A stretch of DNA of 64,000 nucleotides from Castor canadensis (taxonomy: Eukaryota; Chordata; Mammalia; Rodentia; Castoridae): positions 17,234,501 through 17,298,500 of the forward strand of contig NC_133401.1 of NCBI RefSeq assembly GCF_047511655.1, read 5' to 3'. Positions 1-44,100 of this stretch are shown here, one piece after another. The notes under the pieces were generated by a model that did no database searches, was not told the origin of the DNA, and was given only the letters and a program-made list of their open reading frames with translations. How positions within the stretch are numbered: the stretch's first letter is position 1; every line of letters starts with the position of its first letter. Both the position numbers and the translations under genes were made by a program.

Positions 1-44
1 AGAGGGCACTCAGGTTCAATTAAGGTTTGACAGCTTTTCGTTTG

Positions 45-1000
45 GTTTGGTTTGATTTGGTTTGGTGGCACTGGGGTTTGAACTCAGGGCTTCACCCTTG
101 CAAAGCAGGTGCTCTACTACTTGAGCCACACCTCCAGTCCACTTTGCTTTGGTTATTTTGAAGATGGAGTCTAGTGAGCTTTCTGCCCAGGCTGGCCTCG
201 AACCTCGACCCTCCCAATCTCAGCCTCCTAAGTAGCTAGGGTTACAGCCATAAGCACCCTGTTGGGTCTGACAGCTTTCGAGTCTGGATCATCAGTTCTC
301 AAATGATTAGGCTGGGAGCTCCTTGGCACTCTTACAAAGTATGGAGAGCTCCCAAAGAGCTTTTGTGGGTTAGATAAAATGTGATTTGGGGAGGAGGGGA
401 AGGTACTGAGGTTTGAACTCAGGGCCTAACACTTGAGCCACTCCACCAGCCCTTTTTTGTGGTAGTATTTTTCAAGATAGGATCTCCTGGGCTGACTTCA
501 AACCAAGATCCTCCTGATCTCTGCCTCCTGAGTAGCTAGGATTACAGGCGTGAGCCACTGGTGCCCGAGGTTGGTTGATTTTTTTGAGACTGGGTCTGGC
601 TATGTAGCCCAGGCTTGCCTTGAACTCATGATCCTCCTACCTCTGCCTCTCGAGTGTTGGCTTACAGGTGTGCACCACCACACCTGGCTTGACTTCATTG
701 ACTGCATTGACCACCTAAATTCCAGCTCCTTGGCCAGGCACTTTTCCTGTGGTTTAAGAGTTTTTTCTTTCTTTCTTTCTTTCTTTCTTTGTTTTTTTTT
801 TTGTGTGTGTGTGTGTGGTACTAAGGTTTGAACTCAGGGCCTACACCTTGAGCCACTCCACCAGCCCTTTTTGTGTTAGGTATTTTTGAGATAAGGTCTC
901 ACAAACTATTTGCCTGGGCTAGCTCCAAACCCAGATCCTCCTGATCTCTGCCTCCTCTGTAGCTAGGATTACAGGCATGAGCCACCGCACCCATGCCCAG
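45..1000 (-). repeat. Cluster of four minus-strand SINEs
   Basis: Four SINEs in antisense lie almost end to end: fused ID plus B1-like elements at about 45-265, 392-567 and 812-1000, and a B1-like element at about 572-690. The antisense ID part is recognised by its B-box stretch (GGTTTGAACTCAGGGC) followed by CTACCACTTGAGCCAC-like sequence. The B1 part is recognised by CCCAGGCTGGCCT and CTGCCTCCTGAGTAGCT. A short (CTTT)n tract at about 766-790 sits just before the last element. No gene is seen here. Borders are approximate. Confidence 0.8.
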
Positions 1001-1243
1001 TTATTTGAAGGAGAAAAGACCACCCTCATCTAGAGGTCTTTTCCATGGTGTAAATACTGCTACCGTGACCCTTGCAAACTATCAATAGTTTAACAAGTAG
1101 CTCCCATGATTCTGAAAATGCAACAACCAGCTCTTCAGGGCCCTTAGAGACTGGCATCAGCACATCAGTGCTACCTGACATTTGCCTTATAGAAATTTCA
1201 ACTGAGACTTTTAAAGACGATTTAATCCCTTAAAAATAACAAT

Positions 1244-1773
1244 AGGCCTGGAGGTGTGCCTCAAGTGGTAGAGTGCCTGCTTTGCGAGCACAAAGCCCTG
1301 AGTTCAATCTCCAGTCCCACCAAAATAATAATAATAATAATGATAAATGCATCACATGTTAATATCAGAGCAATTATGCCTCCACATATCATGTAACCTC
1401 TGGAAAGGAGAACAAGGCAAACAACATTACAGTCATGTTTGGAAGATGGTTTAGACTTTGTGGATCAAAGGTCAGAACTTCTGAAAGTGCCTCTGCAGAA
1501 CACACTTTGGGCATCGCTGGCTCAGATCTTCGGTTCTCACCTCTGTCCAAAACAGTACTCCCCCTTTATTTAATAATGAGTTTTGTGTCATTCGTTCAAT
1601 TACCACAATCTCTAACTCACACAGAGTACAACTCACCTTCATAGTACAAGTATCTCTAACACAAATTCCTCCAGCTACACCACAGGGGTGTAGCCCAGTG
1701 GTAAAGTGCTTGCCTAGCATGTGCAAAGCCCTGGATTCCATCCTCAGTCCCTCAAAAAAGAAAAAAAAAAAAG
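1244..1773 (+). repeat. Two ID-type SINEs
   Basis: Two tRNA-derived ID elements in the plus orientation: about 1244-1341, ending in an (AAT)n-like tail, and about 1683-1773, ending in an A-rich tail. Both carry the A-box-like GTGGTAGAGTGC or GTGGTAAAGTGC and the B-box-like GAGTTCAAT or GGATTCCAT. A further ID fragment lies at about 2955-2996. The sequence between the two elements shows no gene. Confidence 0.75.
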
Positions 1774-2730
1774 TCACTGTAATACATTACCTGTGATAGA
1801 GAAAAGAAAGAAGTCTACAGGCCCTCACCAGATTGGCAATGAGGTGTTCAGATTTTGGAAAGGGTTCTCCATGTGTGGCAGATATAATGTAGCCCCCAGC
1901 GTGATTCCAGGTGGCTCCTGAGACCGAACACATCAACACTCAGGCAGTGAAGTGACCACACCAGAGCGAGACAAATGCTGTCACCAAAGTAGCCTGGCAT
2001 CAGCTCCGAATGGGGTTTGCCACCAGATCAGTGTGACAGTAACTCTTCGTTTTCAGAGTTATTTGGATCATGGAGTTGTGTGCGGTGGACAGAAGGCTGT
2101 CACTGACCGTGGAGGAGGTGCAGCATTGGGTCCGAACTTGGACCCGGTTCTGCTCACAGACATACGGAGTCAGATGCTCCTGTTGAAATTATAACTTTAG
2201 ATCTAAGATAAGCAAGACAATCTCCAGACAAATATCCATTTATGTTGAGGTGACATTTGAACTAAGGACTAAGAATACCCATGAGTCTCCAGAGAACAAG
2301 ACAGAAGCCAAAGCAGAGAGAACAGCTTAGATTGTCTGGAACTCAAAAGGGATCAGAGGTAAGTGATGGGACTCGCGGAAGCGGTGACAGTCCCAACAAC
2401 AGCTTCTGCCCCATACGGAGGATGATTTTCCCTTGGGTTTTACATGGTTGTTCTCCTGGAAAACACAGTTTGTTAAAATGGTGTAACGTTCTTGTCATTT
2501 TATAGGTAAGATGGGACTGGCTCCGGGCCCCCATGATGGTTAACGAATTCCCCCTGCAGGCTCCAGGAAACTCCTCTGTTGGAGTTGTGCAGTGAACCAG
2601 GGCCACCGAAGGCCAGACGCCCCACAGATTCGCAAACCCCTCCCTGAGCTCTGTGACAGGCGCGTGCAGGGGTGGCGGTGCAGGGCACTGGTGGTACCTC
2701 TTGGTCGCCCAGAGTGCCGTGAGAGATTCT

Positions 2731-2746
2731 CCAGCAGGGGGCGCCA
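2731..2746 (+). promoter_or_regulatory. Candidate CTCF binding site
   Basis: CCAGCAGGGGGCGCCA fits the CTCF core CCASYAGRKGGC at every defined position and continues into the usual GC-rich flank. It lies about 2.1 kb upstream of the HIF3A start codon in an otherwise AT-moderate flank, so it could act as a boundary for the HIF3A promoter. Occupancy is inference. Confidence 0.6.
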
Positions 2747-3904
2747 GCGCGCTGAGGACGGAGCAGGGATCCGGGGCCACGGCATCCGCACACCTGCACC
2801 AGCAGCAACGGATGCGGTAGCATCAGGACGTTCAGGAACCATTACGTGCGTGTGGCCATGGACGTGAGTGTGAGCAGCTCATGCTTCACTGATGACAGGT
2901 ACCCTTATTTACAGAACCCCAGTGTGCACTCTTGTGCTGTCATCGATAAAGTCTTGGGGTGGGAAGTTAGCTCAATGGTAGAGCTCTTGCCTTGATCGCA
3001 GATGTTTGGTGTGCCTATATATATAAAGCTCTAGTTCTATTTTTAACGTTTAACAGGTGCCAGTTTTTCTTGGGTGCTATGAAGCCCTCAGCTCGGCTAT
3101 CCGCTACGACTTTCTAAGTCAGGCCCCGTTGTTTTCTCATACACCCTAGAACTGAGAGCTCATTCCTCTGTTTTTATCAAGATTCTTTAGGGTGTGAGCA
3201 GCTGAAATCCACTCAAACTAATCTAAGTACAAAGTACATGAATAAGGCAATATCCAAAAACAAGTGCAACAACAACAAAAAGCTGTAATGGTTCGTGTGG
3301 AAGTTCAAGATTAAGTTGGACTTCAGGTATGGCCGGATCAAAGCACCTGAGTGAGGGTTGATGTCAAGGCTGTCTTTCTCAAGCTTTCATTTCTGTTCTA
3401 TCTGTATTGTTGTCCTCTTCATGGTGGTGTGAGGTCAATCCAGCAGATCACTCCAGCTTGGTGACTCCAGCAGAAACAGAAAACTTCTTTCCTGACAAGT
3501 GCAGCAACTGTCCCAGGATTTCCACAAGAGGATAGCTGGGTCACAGTCACTGTGAGTGGGGAAACCATAACCTGACTGGCTTGGTTTGGATCCTCCTCTG
3601 CCCCTTCTGGAGTTGGTGAGGGTGGGAGTGTGGCTAGCCTAATTCAAATTAAACAGAGAGGATAGAGAAGTGGATCCACAGAATGAAATTGAGTGTGATA
3701 GTAGGGTGAGGTGGGGAGCCATGTGCATTTTAGAGGAAGAGCATTCTAAGATGAGAAAACCGTATGTGCAAAGGTCCTGTGATGGGACTTGTCTAATGCG
3801 TTCAAGGATCTGTAAGGTCATTTCTGCCACACTGTAGACTTCTGCTCCCCAAAGCTGCATCCAGAACAGGTCCTCCATACTGTCAATTCGAATTCCCCCT
3901 CCCA

Positions 3905-3905
<1 letters not shown>

Positions 3906-3944
<39 letters not shown>
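3906..3944. repeat. (CA)n microsatellite
   Basis: An uninterrupted run of about 19 AC dinucleotides in the flank upstream of HIF3A. Confidence 0.95.
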
Positions 3945-3946
<2 letters not shown>

Positions 3947-4466
3947 CCTTATCCAATTGTGATGCTGTCATCTGTCCTTGGTGACTTTGTACGTCTCCCT
4001 TGTTACTCTACTGGTACAAAGATACCATTTCTCTGCTCCTTTTAAAAGTGGGTGTGGTTGAGTTAAAACATATTTACTTGACAGAAGCTTAATAATTCAT
4101 CAGCAGGAACCAGAAAAAGGAGTTAGAGGCCAAGGGGTCAGGGTAGAGCGGAGGGGGTGGACGAGGTAGGGTTAGGGTGGGGGGTACAGAGGGTGCCAGA
4201 CTGGGAGAATAGGGGGCAAGATGGAGTACAGGAGAATGAGGGGTTGTGCAACGTGGGGGTGGTGGCGGGGCGGGATTGGGGGGGAGATGCAAAGTGAGAC
4301 CTTGGTGGATAAGGAAGAAGGGGACAGAGGGGGTAGGGTTGGGGACTGGAAGGGATGGAGCTGGAGTAGGAGGAGCCCAACTGGAGGTAGGACTCAGAGG
4401 GGTGAGACAGAGGTGGGGAGACAGAGGGTGGGTGCTGGGATGCAGGGAACAGAAGGGTATGTTTGA

Positions 4467-4580
4467 GACTGGGGGCGTGGCTCCTACCTAGTAAGTGCCA
4501 GGTCCTGAGTTCAAACCCCAGCACCGGAAAAAAAGAAAGAAGAAGAAGAAAGAAAGAAAGAAAGAAAAGAAAAGAAAAGT
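4467..4580 (+). repeat. ID-type SINE with GAAA-rich tail
   Basis: A shortened ID element with CCTGAGTTCAAACCCCAGCACC, here truncated in the middle, and an expanded (GAAA)n/(GAA)n tail from about 4528 to 4580. It abuts the GC-rich HIF3A promoter region. Confidence 0.75.
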
Positions 4581-4599
4581 TTAAGTCTGAGACTTCAGC

Positions 4600-4895
4600 T
4601 GCTAGGGACAAGGCGCGGCCTGCGGACGGTGCCCGCGCGGGGCTGAGGAAGTCGCGGCGAGGGGCGTGGCTGGGGGTGTGTATTACACAGGATTCCCCCC
4701 ACCCTTAGTGTTCCAGGGCTTGTCCTCTGGTCCCGCCCCCTTCTTAAGAGTGACAGGCCCATCTTCCAACCAGAGGCGCGGGCCGGGCGTGGCGCAGCCA
4801 ATGGCGTGGCGGGGGCGGAGCTGGGGAGGGGGCTCGCAGGGCCAGGGGAGGGGTCGCCGGGCCTCCGAGGGCTCGGGAGCAGCGGCGGGCGAGCC

Positions 4896-4921
<26 letters not shown>
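4600..4921 (+). promoter_or_regulatory. HIF3A promoter and first-exon CpG-rich region
   Basis: GC- and CpG-rich segment ending in the first coding exon. A CCAAT box lies at 4798-4802 and a GC box (GGGGGCGGAG) at 4811-4820. No TATA box is evident. Three GCGTG cores, the minimal hypoxia-response element, lie at 4664-4668, 4787-4791 and 4804-4808. HIF3A is known to be hypoxia-inducible through HIF-1, so these are plausible response elements, though GCGTG alone is a weak motif. The transcription start is not defined by sequence alone and probably lies between 4810 and 4890. Confidence 0.65.
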
Positions 4922-35155
<30,234 letters not shown>

Positions 35156-38100
35156 GCCAGCCCTCCGCCCTCCTCCCCTCTCCTGCCCCAGAAAGGACCT
35201 CAGCCACACTCCTCGCCGGCAGCCACGCACAGGATGGGCACCTCTCTGCCGAGCTGCCCCTGCCAGCCTGGGGCCTACCTCAGCCCCCACCCCTCTGCCC
35301 ACACCCAGTCTAGGGCTCCTAGGGGTGGATTCAGCTCAGTGACCTCGGGGAGGGGTCTCTCGCCCCTCCTCCTCCTCTCAGGACTTCCTCTGGGGCTCTC
35401 CATACCTGGTTACCTCACTACCCCTTCCTCTGATTCTTGGTTTTATTTTGAGGAATTCGGGTGGGGAGAGGTGGGAGTCAAATGTGCTTCTGGCTCTGGG
35501 GGGTAAGGATAGCCATATTTACATTTCTGTCCTTTTTTAAAATCTTTGTTATTTCCATGATAAGGTTTTTAATCACTAGGAACTGCACGGGGTCCACACA
35601 ATGTGGGACCCTGGCCTCCCCCTCAGGTGTCAGTCGGTGAGGCTCTGGGCCCGACCTCACCCCCGCGATTCTGATGGGGGTTCAGCCTCCCAAGCTGACC
35701 TTCTACTCTGGACTTCCCGCCACCTCCAGCCTCACCTGGACAGTGACAACACTCACAGTCCTCCTGTTGTAGCGGTAGCACACCGACTTCCTCCACTTCC
35801 AGACCACATGACCTCCGGCCTACCCTGGTTCTAGACTGTGTGACCTTTGACCTCTCTGGTTCTAAACTGTGTGACTTCTGACCTTTCCTGGTTCTAAGCC
35901 TTCCCTGTTTCTAGGCTCCGTGGCTTACAGCCCTCCCTCATTCTAGATCATGAAACCGCCAACACTTTCTAGTTTTAAACTTCATGGCCTCTGGCCTTCC
36001 CTGGTTCTAGACCATGTGACTTCTGACCTTTCCTGGTTCTAGATTATGCAACCTTCGGCCTTCCCTGGTTCTAGACTGTGCAATCAATCCCCAGCCTTCC
36101 CTGATTCTGGAGTATACCACGTCCGCCATGTTTTGCTGCAGCTTCCTCCAAGCCTCTCTGATTCTAAATCTCACCATCTTCAACACTTTCTTGTTCTATT
36201 CCTCACAACTTCCAATTCTGCCTGTTTTCAAGCTTCTCAATGTCCAAAAAAAATTGGTTCTAGAGCCTCCACCCTAGAGCCTGTGGCCACCAGCTTCCTC
36301 CAGCTCCAGAACTCATTCTGTACTTTCGTCTGATTCTAGTCCTGTACCTAAAAATCACTCTGGTTCTCGTCTCACACCCTCCACCTTTGAGTCCAGATCT
36401 GATGATTGGTGATTGCCTCAGCTTCTGGACTCCACAACTCCAAGCTTCCTGTTTGTTCTAGTCTTCCTGATCTCCAATTCATTTGGCTCCAAATCCAGAC
36501 CTTGTAATTTGTGAATCATTTTAGTTCCAAGCCTATGGGGGCCTAGTTCATTCCCCTTCAACTCTCTGCACTCAAGAATTGCTTTCAAGCTGGGTGCTGG
36601 AGGCTCACGCCTGCAATCCTAGCTACTCAGGAGGCAGAGATTAGGAGGATCGAGGTTCAAAGCCATCCTGGGCAAATAGTTCTCGAGACCCTATCTTGAA
36701 AAAAGCCATCAAAAAAGGGCTGGTGGGGCTGGAGGTGTGGCTCAAGTGGTAGAGCTCCTGCCTTGCAAGTGCAAGGCCTTGAGTTCAAACCCCAGTACCA
36801 CCACCAAAAAAAAAAAAAAAAGGGCTGGTGGAGTAGCTAAAGGTGTAGACCCTGAGTTCAAACCCCAGTACTGCAAAAAACAAACAACTTCTGATTATAT
36901 AGACCTAGCCTTACAAGTTTCTCTGGTTCTAAATCTTACACACTCAACCCCCTTTGTTTCTAGATCTTCTGACTCCAAAATCCCTCTGGTTCTAGAACTT
37001 GGGCCTTGGGTTTTTTCTAATTTCATGATGACTTAACCCCTCTGGTTCTAGGCCTCACAGCTTCCAAATGCCTCTGATTTCAGGTCCAAATTCCTCAGGC
37101 TTAAGAACTCAGCCTCCAAATACTTCTTTTTTAGAATCTAGGTCTCACCCTGTGGATTCCTCTGATCCCAAGTCTTTCAGCCCGACTCCCTGACTCCAGA
37201 CCTGACCCCTCCTAACTCCATTCTGGGCTCCGCACCTGCACAGAACCTGCTCTAATTCCTTCCCTCAGTCTTCCCATGATCCATCCGTACCCTCCAGCCC
37301 TTCCGCTCGTGAACTTCAAGCTCCTCTAACTTCATAGCCCTGATTTCTCTACCTTAGAACCCCTTTCACTCCCCAACCCAACTCTCCAGACACGCACTTA
37401 CCTTGGCTTTACCCCAGGTGTCTGGGGGACCTGGGGCTCCTTCCCCCTTTTAGGAGGTTCACAATCCAGGCCACTTCTCCAGCCGCACAGGCACACGCAC
37501 ATCCCTATCTACATATCTCAGGGTGGGGAGAGAGGCTAGGACTCCTCGGCTCTCTGCCACCAGCTAAGTGTCCTTCTAATCCCCTCAGCTCCCCTCCTAT
37601 GATGGTGCTACTCTCGGTCTCCCACAGGAAAAAGCTCCCCCCCAGCCCCATTCACCCCCTCTTTGGAAGGCACCACTTACTCTGTTTTGTCAGGTGGTGG
37701 GCTGTCCAGGTTGGTGCTATGGGGAGAAAGGGGATGACCCTCGTCCCTCAGGGGTGACATGGGCCCTCAGTGAACTGAACTGTGCTGGGGTGGGGGAGGG
37801 AAGGGCCTAGTCCAGCCATGCTGGCTGAGAGACCGACAAATGTCTCCAGAACCACCATAAAGAACTCGCCTTGGTAGGCACCAGAGTTCTGTGTGTTGGC
37901 TCCTTTGTGGTATCACTTCGGGGCTGTGGACACACTGGGTGGCTAGTGTCCATGTTACCCATGGTCTGTGTATGTGTGTGTGACCATGTGTTTCTGAATA
38001 AGTTTATGTCTTGTGTCTGGTGGTGTCATCCTGGGGAGACATATGGGTCTTTGTGACAGACTTCTGCAGACCTGTGTTGTACACAGGAAGGACCTGGGTT

Positions 38101-41100
38101 GTCCTTCCTTCTACCTGTGTGTGTCAGTAGCTGGGTGAAATGATTCTGCCACGTGTGTGCTTCTGGTTACTGATGTGGGAAGCGTTGTGACTTTTTATGG
38201 TTCTGTGTGATGTTGTGATGCCGTGCGTAAGTGGGACAGTTTCACGCTGTCATTCCAAGGACCGATGTGTGACTGAGTGACAGTTCTCCCGAGCGTGTGT
38301 GCACAGGAGAGAGATTATGTGTCTGCAGGTTCATGTGTGGGAAGATGTGTCTGTTTTGTTGCACTTCTGTGTCACCCTTATACCTTCTTCAAGGGAAGGA
38401 ATCTTACAAACTTATTTGACAGCATTGCTACTGTCCCCACTTTATAAAGGATAAAAACAGGCTCAGAGAGGGTGATTGCTTGCTCAATGTCACAGAGCCT
38501 CAGAAAAGGCTGAGCTGGATTCAAATTCATTAGGGCAGATCTCCCATCAAAAAAAAAATCTGCCAGACAGCAGTGGCTCATGCCCTTTCAGGAGAGGAAC
38601 CAGTGCACAGCCTTAAAGGACTGAGTGCTACCGTCTTGCCTTGAGTAGAAGCAGGGCTTGGAGTCAGCACAGTGATACACGCCTGTAATCCCGGCACTTG
38701 GGAGGCTGAGGCAGGAGGATCTCGAGTTTCAGACCAGCCTGGGCTACACAGCAAGAACCTGAGTCAAAAAACCAAAAGGGAAGGGAAGGAGGAAGAGCCT
38801 TGAGGTCAGGAGGGTTTGTCTCTTAAAGGCACTGGGGAACCTTAGGGGGTTTGTTCCAGTGTTACAGTTTTACCATGATCCCTGTAGTTGCAAACTGGAG
38901 GGAGGCTGAATGCAAGCAGGAGTCATTCTGAGGATTCAGCAGGATCTGGGAAGCTGAATTCAGGAAGGAGGAAAAAGATGGTGCAGCAACTTGAGCCTTG
39001 CGCAGGACTTGGGAACCTGAGCTCCCTTGAGTTAATAACTTAGGAACACTGGCCAGCAAAGTTGGAACTTTGCTTAAGAAGCCACCAATTTCCAGAAGGG
39101 TAGCTGAGGCGCTAGAGTGGGGGCAAAGATTTGTTCAAGAGCACACAGGTAATTGTAAATTCCGGCTCTGGCTCCCCGTTGGGCACGGTGCCTAGCCCAG
39201 CAACCCCACCACTGCGGCCGATCCAACCCCAGAAACTTTTGTGGCCTCGGAACCTGGTAACTTTGGGAGCAGGGGTGACGCCGGACCTTTTTTCCCCCCG
39301 AACGCCCCCTTTCTCCTTCCTTATTGGCTCATTTTTATGAGGGGCGCTGTCTGGGTACCCTCTGGTCACCTTGTCCTCCGCACGCTCTATGGCGTGGGGG
39401 CTCTGCGCAGGCGCACCAAGGGCGCCTTCGGGGCCCGCGCTTTACGACACTTGTGCGGCAGCGGCGGCGGTCACTCGGCGCTCCTTCGCGACGGTTCGGC
39501 CGGGTGCCGCTGCCGGCCGTTGCCAGGGTGGGGGTCGCTTTGCGGCATGGCGATGGCGGAGGGCGAGCGGACTGAGTGTGCTGAGCCCCCCCGGGACGAG
39601 CCTCCGGCTGATAGCGCTTTAAAGAGGGCAGAAGAGCTCAAGACACAGGCCAACGACTACTTTAAAGGTGCGTCCGGCCCGGATGGGGAAAGGGAAGAGT
39701 GGACAGCGACCCAGGCCAAAGGGGTGCCAGGCCCGCGCGGCACCATGGCAACGCGGAGCAGCAGTCTGGGCGCGGGGCAGGCACTACCAAGTGACCGGGC
39801 GCGGGGAGGCCCAGGACGCTCGCCACCGAGGGGCGACCTAGGGGGCTTCCGAGGGGAGGGACAATACTTTAGAACTGGTGTTCTGAGCGGGAGCTACTAA
39901 GTGGGGAGACTGAGGTGGGCGCTACCAAGAGTAGGGCGGGAGAGGGACCGGAATGTGGGCGCTACCAAATGTGAAGCCTGGATAGAGGTGTTACCTGGTG
40001 GTGGGACCTGAAGAGGGCGCTACCAAGCAGTGACATGTGGCTGGGGAGTGATGGCGCTACCAAGTGGGGAGACCTGGGGTGGGCACCACCCAGTGGAAAA
40101 AAGAATGGGTGGGGGAGGACGTAAAAGATTTGGGGTGACCCGATGAAAGGACATGTAGTGGGTTCTTGGCAGTAGATAGAGGTGGGGAACTGTACGAATA
40201 GCATGGCTTAAAATCTTGGGTAAGAGTGAGATGGGGGGCAGGTGCACGTGTTCATTCGTTAATTTCACGAATGTTTACTGAGCACCTGTGATGTGTCAAG
40301 GATTGTGCTTGGCTTTGGGGATATAGCTAGGAGACAGACGCGTGTGGCTTGCAGTTTAACAACAGAATCACACGGAATAAACACGCAAATAAAATTCTTT
40401 CATTGTGACCAGTGCTTTGAAAGAAAACCAGCAACTAGGAGGTAGCTTTAGATAGGGTGGTCAGGGAGCGCCTTACGGAGAAAGAGGCATTTTAAGTGAA
40501 ACTCAGAGAGGGAGAATTGAGGAGTGTTCCATGTGGATGGAGCAGCATGTGCAAAGGCCCTGGGGTGGGGAATGGGAGGAGGCTCATGTGGCTGGGGCTT
40601 TAAAGAGTTAGGTGGAGACTGATGCAAGATAAGGTGAGGATAGGGGCCCTGAATGATTATTTAGGATCTCATAAGTTATTGCAAAGACTAGCTTAGACTA
40701 GCTTATACTCATTTGTCCAAGAAGAGACGTTGACCCTAGGTAGATGGACCAGTCTGAGCTGGAGAAAAATTTGGGTGTGATCAGCCTGTGGTTGGAAAGT
40801 GTCCTGAGAATTGATGAGGTCACTTAAGGATGGGGTCTAGAGCAGATGTATCTGGGAACCCTGAGGATGTCTCAGGTTTAGAATGGGAGAGGGGGTTGCT
40901 TTGGAGGAGCAGTCACTGAGGTCGAGGAGAGGAGAGGCTGGACAGAGAGTGCTTCTGGCAGGAAAGACCCGCACCCAGGTCAGATGCTGCTGAGGTGGCC
41001 TGAGCCTAGAGTCTTGGGTCTGGCCGCACAGACCTTGGTGGTGGTGCTGACAAGAGCAGGTGCTGGGGAATGTGGAGTGGTCGCCAGCTCCAGTGGACAG

Positions 41101-44100
41101 AGCAGGCTGTGAGTGAACAGAGGTGAGGAAGGGGAGACAGCGGAATGTTTGGGTTCTGAAGTGGGGGGGTCAAAGGGTCTGCTTTTCCAAGCATGGATCA
41201 GCAGAGACACAGATGGAATTTGCGGCAGGGGGGAGATTTGCACCAGCAGAGCTCTGGAGAAGGTGGGGGCAGAGTGGAAGAATCTGGATCCCCAGTGGAG
41301 AGTGAGCAGAAACAGATGCAGAGTGGGGGGAGTTTGAACTGGTGGGAGCAATTGGAGGAAAGGAGGACTGGGGAGAGAGAGAGATGAAGCCAGAGGCAGA
41401 GTCTTGGAAGCTGGGTGAGGGGTGTGACTGGCATGCTGTCATGGAAGGTTTTAAGAGAGGGGCACAGGGTACAACTGGTGTTGGAAACAGATTCCCCGGC
41501 TTCTGGCACCATGCAGACTGGATGCAAAGGCAAGACCTGGAGACCAGAAGGATTCTAGAGGGTGAACAGGCAAGAGGTGCCAGAGCCTCCAACCAGGCTG
41601 GAGGGGTGGACACTGACTCCAGGTGTTTCAGAGAGGAAGTGAGGATGGCTGCCTGGAGACGGGGAGGGCACTGTAGGCCAAATGAACTGGGTGGCAAAGG
41701 CCCAAAGGTGAGTGGGGCTATGGTGAGATGGCAAGGAGCGGGTTGTGCGGGGCTGTGAGGAGGGACCCAGGCTTTCAGCTGAGGCTCAAACTGTGCTTTG
41801 GAAAGACCCCTCAACAGGAGCAAGACAAGGATAGGGCAGAAACCTGGCCGGGGAGAGGCAGGCTGCAGGGGTAGAAGCGAAGAAGCGGGTGCAAGAACTA
41901 CTCCAGAGGGCGACTGGGCAGAGGAGGATACTGTAGGGCCTTGGGGCTGGAGGTGGCCAGGTGGGGTAGAAGACATGACCATCCCTCCACTGGGGCTCCA
42001 GTGGAGCAGCAAGAATCAGAGCTGCTGAGGAGCTGGTGGGCATTCTGGGATAGAGCCTTCGGGGTGATCCTTGACCACCTCCACGCCCCCACAACCTGGG
42101 ATCCAAGCTCTCAGCGGGGGACTGGGCTGGCAGCCAGAGGGGCCTGATTGAGCTAGCATGGAGGAGGGCACCCCTCTTGGTCCTGGCTTCTTGCTGTCAG
42201 GCAGGCAGTGACAGGCACAGAGCCCCAGGCTCTGGGGCTGTGGGAATAATAATAAAAAGAAAAAAGGAATAATTACAGCTCATTTTAATTGAGCCCCTGT
42301 GGTAGCCAGGTGCACCACTGGGCCTAATGTGCCCCGGGCGCTGGGAAGTAGGTAGGAGCGGCCCTGTTTGCTTTATAGAGGAAGCAAGGCTCAGAGAAGT
42401 GAAACCGCTTGCTCAAGGTCAGAGTGTGAGCAGGCCCGGATATCCCCTTCCTCCACACGTGCTCAGCTCTCAGTCACAGTCACCCTGCCCCCTGCAGGGA
42501 GAAGAACTCCTGATTCATATGCCCCCTTTCCCACTCCAACCATGGCAGGTTCCTCTGTGAGGGCAGACCCTCTGAGTGGCTCCGCTCTCTTCCCCTTCTC
42601 CTGGGCCTTGTGCCCCTTCAATAAATTGGGAAGAGGTTTGCTTAACTCATGATTTAGACCCCAGGCCACCTGGATTCTAATCCCGTTCCTTCCTCTGTGG
42701 CCCTCAGGGAAGGACTTAACCTCACCGTGAGTCCGTTTCCTCATCTTGGAATTGGGCCTTCTGGAGAGTGCCTTGCGCTGACCTGTGTGAGGCACGAAGA
42801 ACGGAGTGTGTTGGTGTGGGCAGCAGGGTTCAGGCCCCTCCCATTTCCCCATCTCTCCTCCCTCCATGTGGTCATTTGTGGGCTGCTGTCACTGTGTATG
42901 CACAAGTTCACAGACCTCCCAACCTCCCAGTGAGGCCGAGCCAGTGGGGCAACAATCCTGGGGTTGAGACAGGCAAACTAGGTGTCCTAGGACGGGGGAG
43001 GCTGTTGCCTGCCATCTACAGAGCCAGGTGTCAGGCAGGCCCCATGTCCTTTGCCACTGGATGAAGTAACACCTTACCGGCCGGTGTGCTGGCAACCACC
43101 CCTGGAGCCTGGCCAGGAGGCTGAGGGAGTGTTTGAAGGTGCAGGCATTCCAGGGAGGGTTGGTCTGAGTGGGGCTATTCCTTGCTTGTTTCTCGGAAGT
43201 TCTGCTTCCTGCCTGCCTGGGGTTCACAGACCCGAAAGGTGCCGCCATCACCTGACAGTGGCTGCCTAGGTAGTGGAATTGGGATCAGAGTCTTGAGCTG
43301 AGGCAGTCCAGAAGGGGCACCTTACCCAGACTAGAGGTGAAGGGCTTTCCAAAGGAGGGATATTTGAGCCATTTGAAAGATTGCAAGAAAGGATTGGGAT
43401 AGTGTTCTGACCACGTCCCTAGGACCTGGCTTCTCCCTTCTCTACTTTCAGTCTCTAACCCTCCCTCCCGTCCTCCCTCCCTCCCTTCTTTCTTTCCTTC
43501 CTCCCTCCCTCCCTCCTTTCCTTCTTTCTTTCCTTCCTTCCTTCCTTCCCCCCGACTCATAGAGCCTCGAGCACTCTTCTGCTCCCTTCATCTGGCTCAC
43601 ACTCAGTCTCCAGGTGTCAGCTCCAGTGCCTCCACTGGGCTGCCCAAGCCCAAAGCACTGCCTAGGGCTAGATCTTCCTCCTCCACTGGCCTGTGAACTT
43701 TGGAGGGCAGGGCTGGGACTACTGGGTCTCCTGACAGGACAGGAGCTCAAGGAAGTAAGACAGTTGCCCACATTCACAGGGGCTTGGGAGGTTGGGGGGC
43801 AGGGGAAATGAATGATTGGCCATCAAAGAACAAGGGAGGAAGAGCTGTGAAGAAGTGCTCTACAGAATAGTAAAGCCGGGTCATGGCAGGGACTTGGATT
43901 GGAGTTTCAGGTGGGTAGTAGCAGAGGGCTCTGAAACTCAAGTCCAGAAGGGCTAGGTAAGTTGCCCAAGGATACCCAGCCCGTAAGAAGCAAAGCTGGG
44001 AACTGGCCCCAGGCCACCTGACCTGCCCTGTGTCTGAGGCTTCCCTGTGCCAGGCTCCCACCTAGAGCACCCCAGGCACGGGGTGGTGAGAGTGGGAGCA

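Larger units (their letters stand above)
1774..4466. other. Upstream flank of HIF3A, no gene recognised
   Basis: Mostly unique sequence. It contains a CTCF-type motif (2731-2746), a (CA)n microsatellite (3906-3944) and a strongly G-rich plus strand at about 4130-4470. Open frames here are short, overlap on both strands and match no family I recognise. A noncoding exon or an enhancer cannot be excluded. Confidence 0.5.
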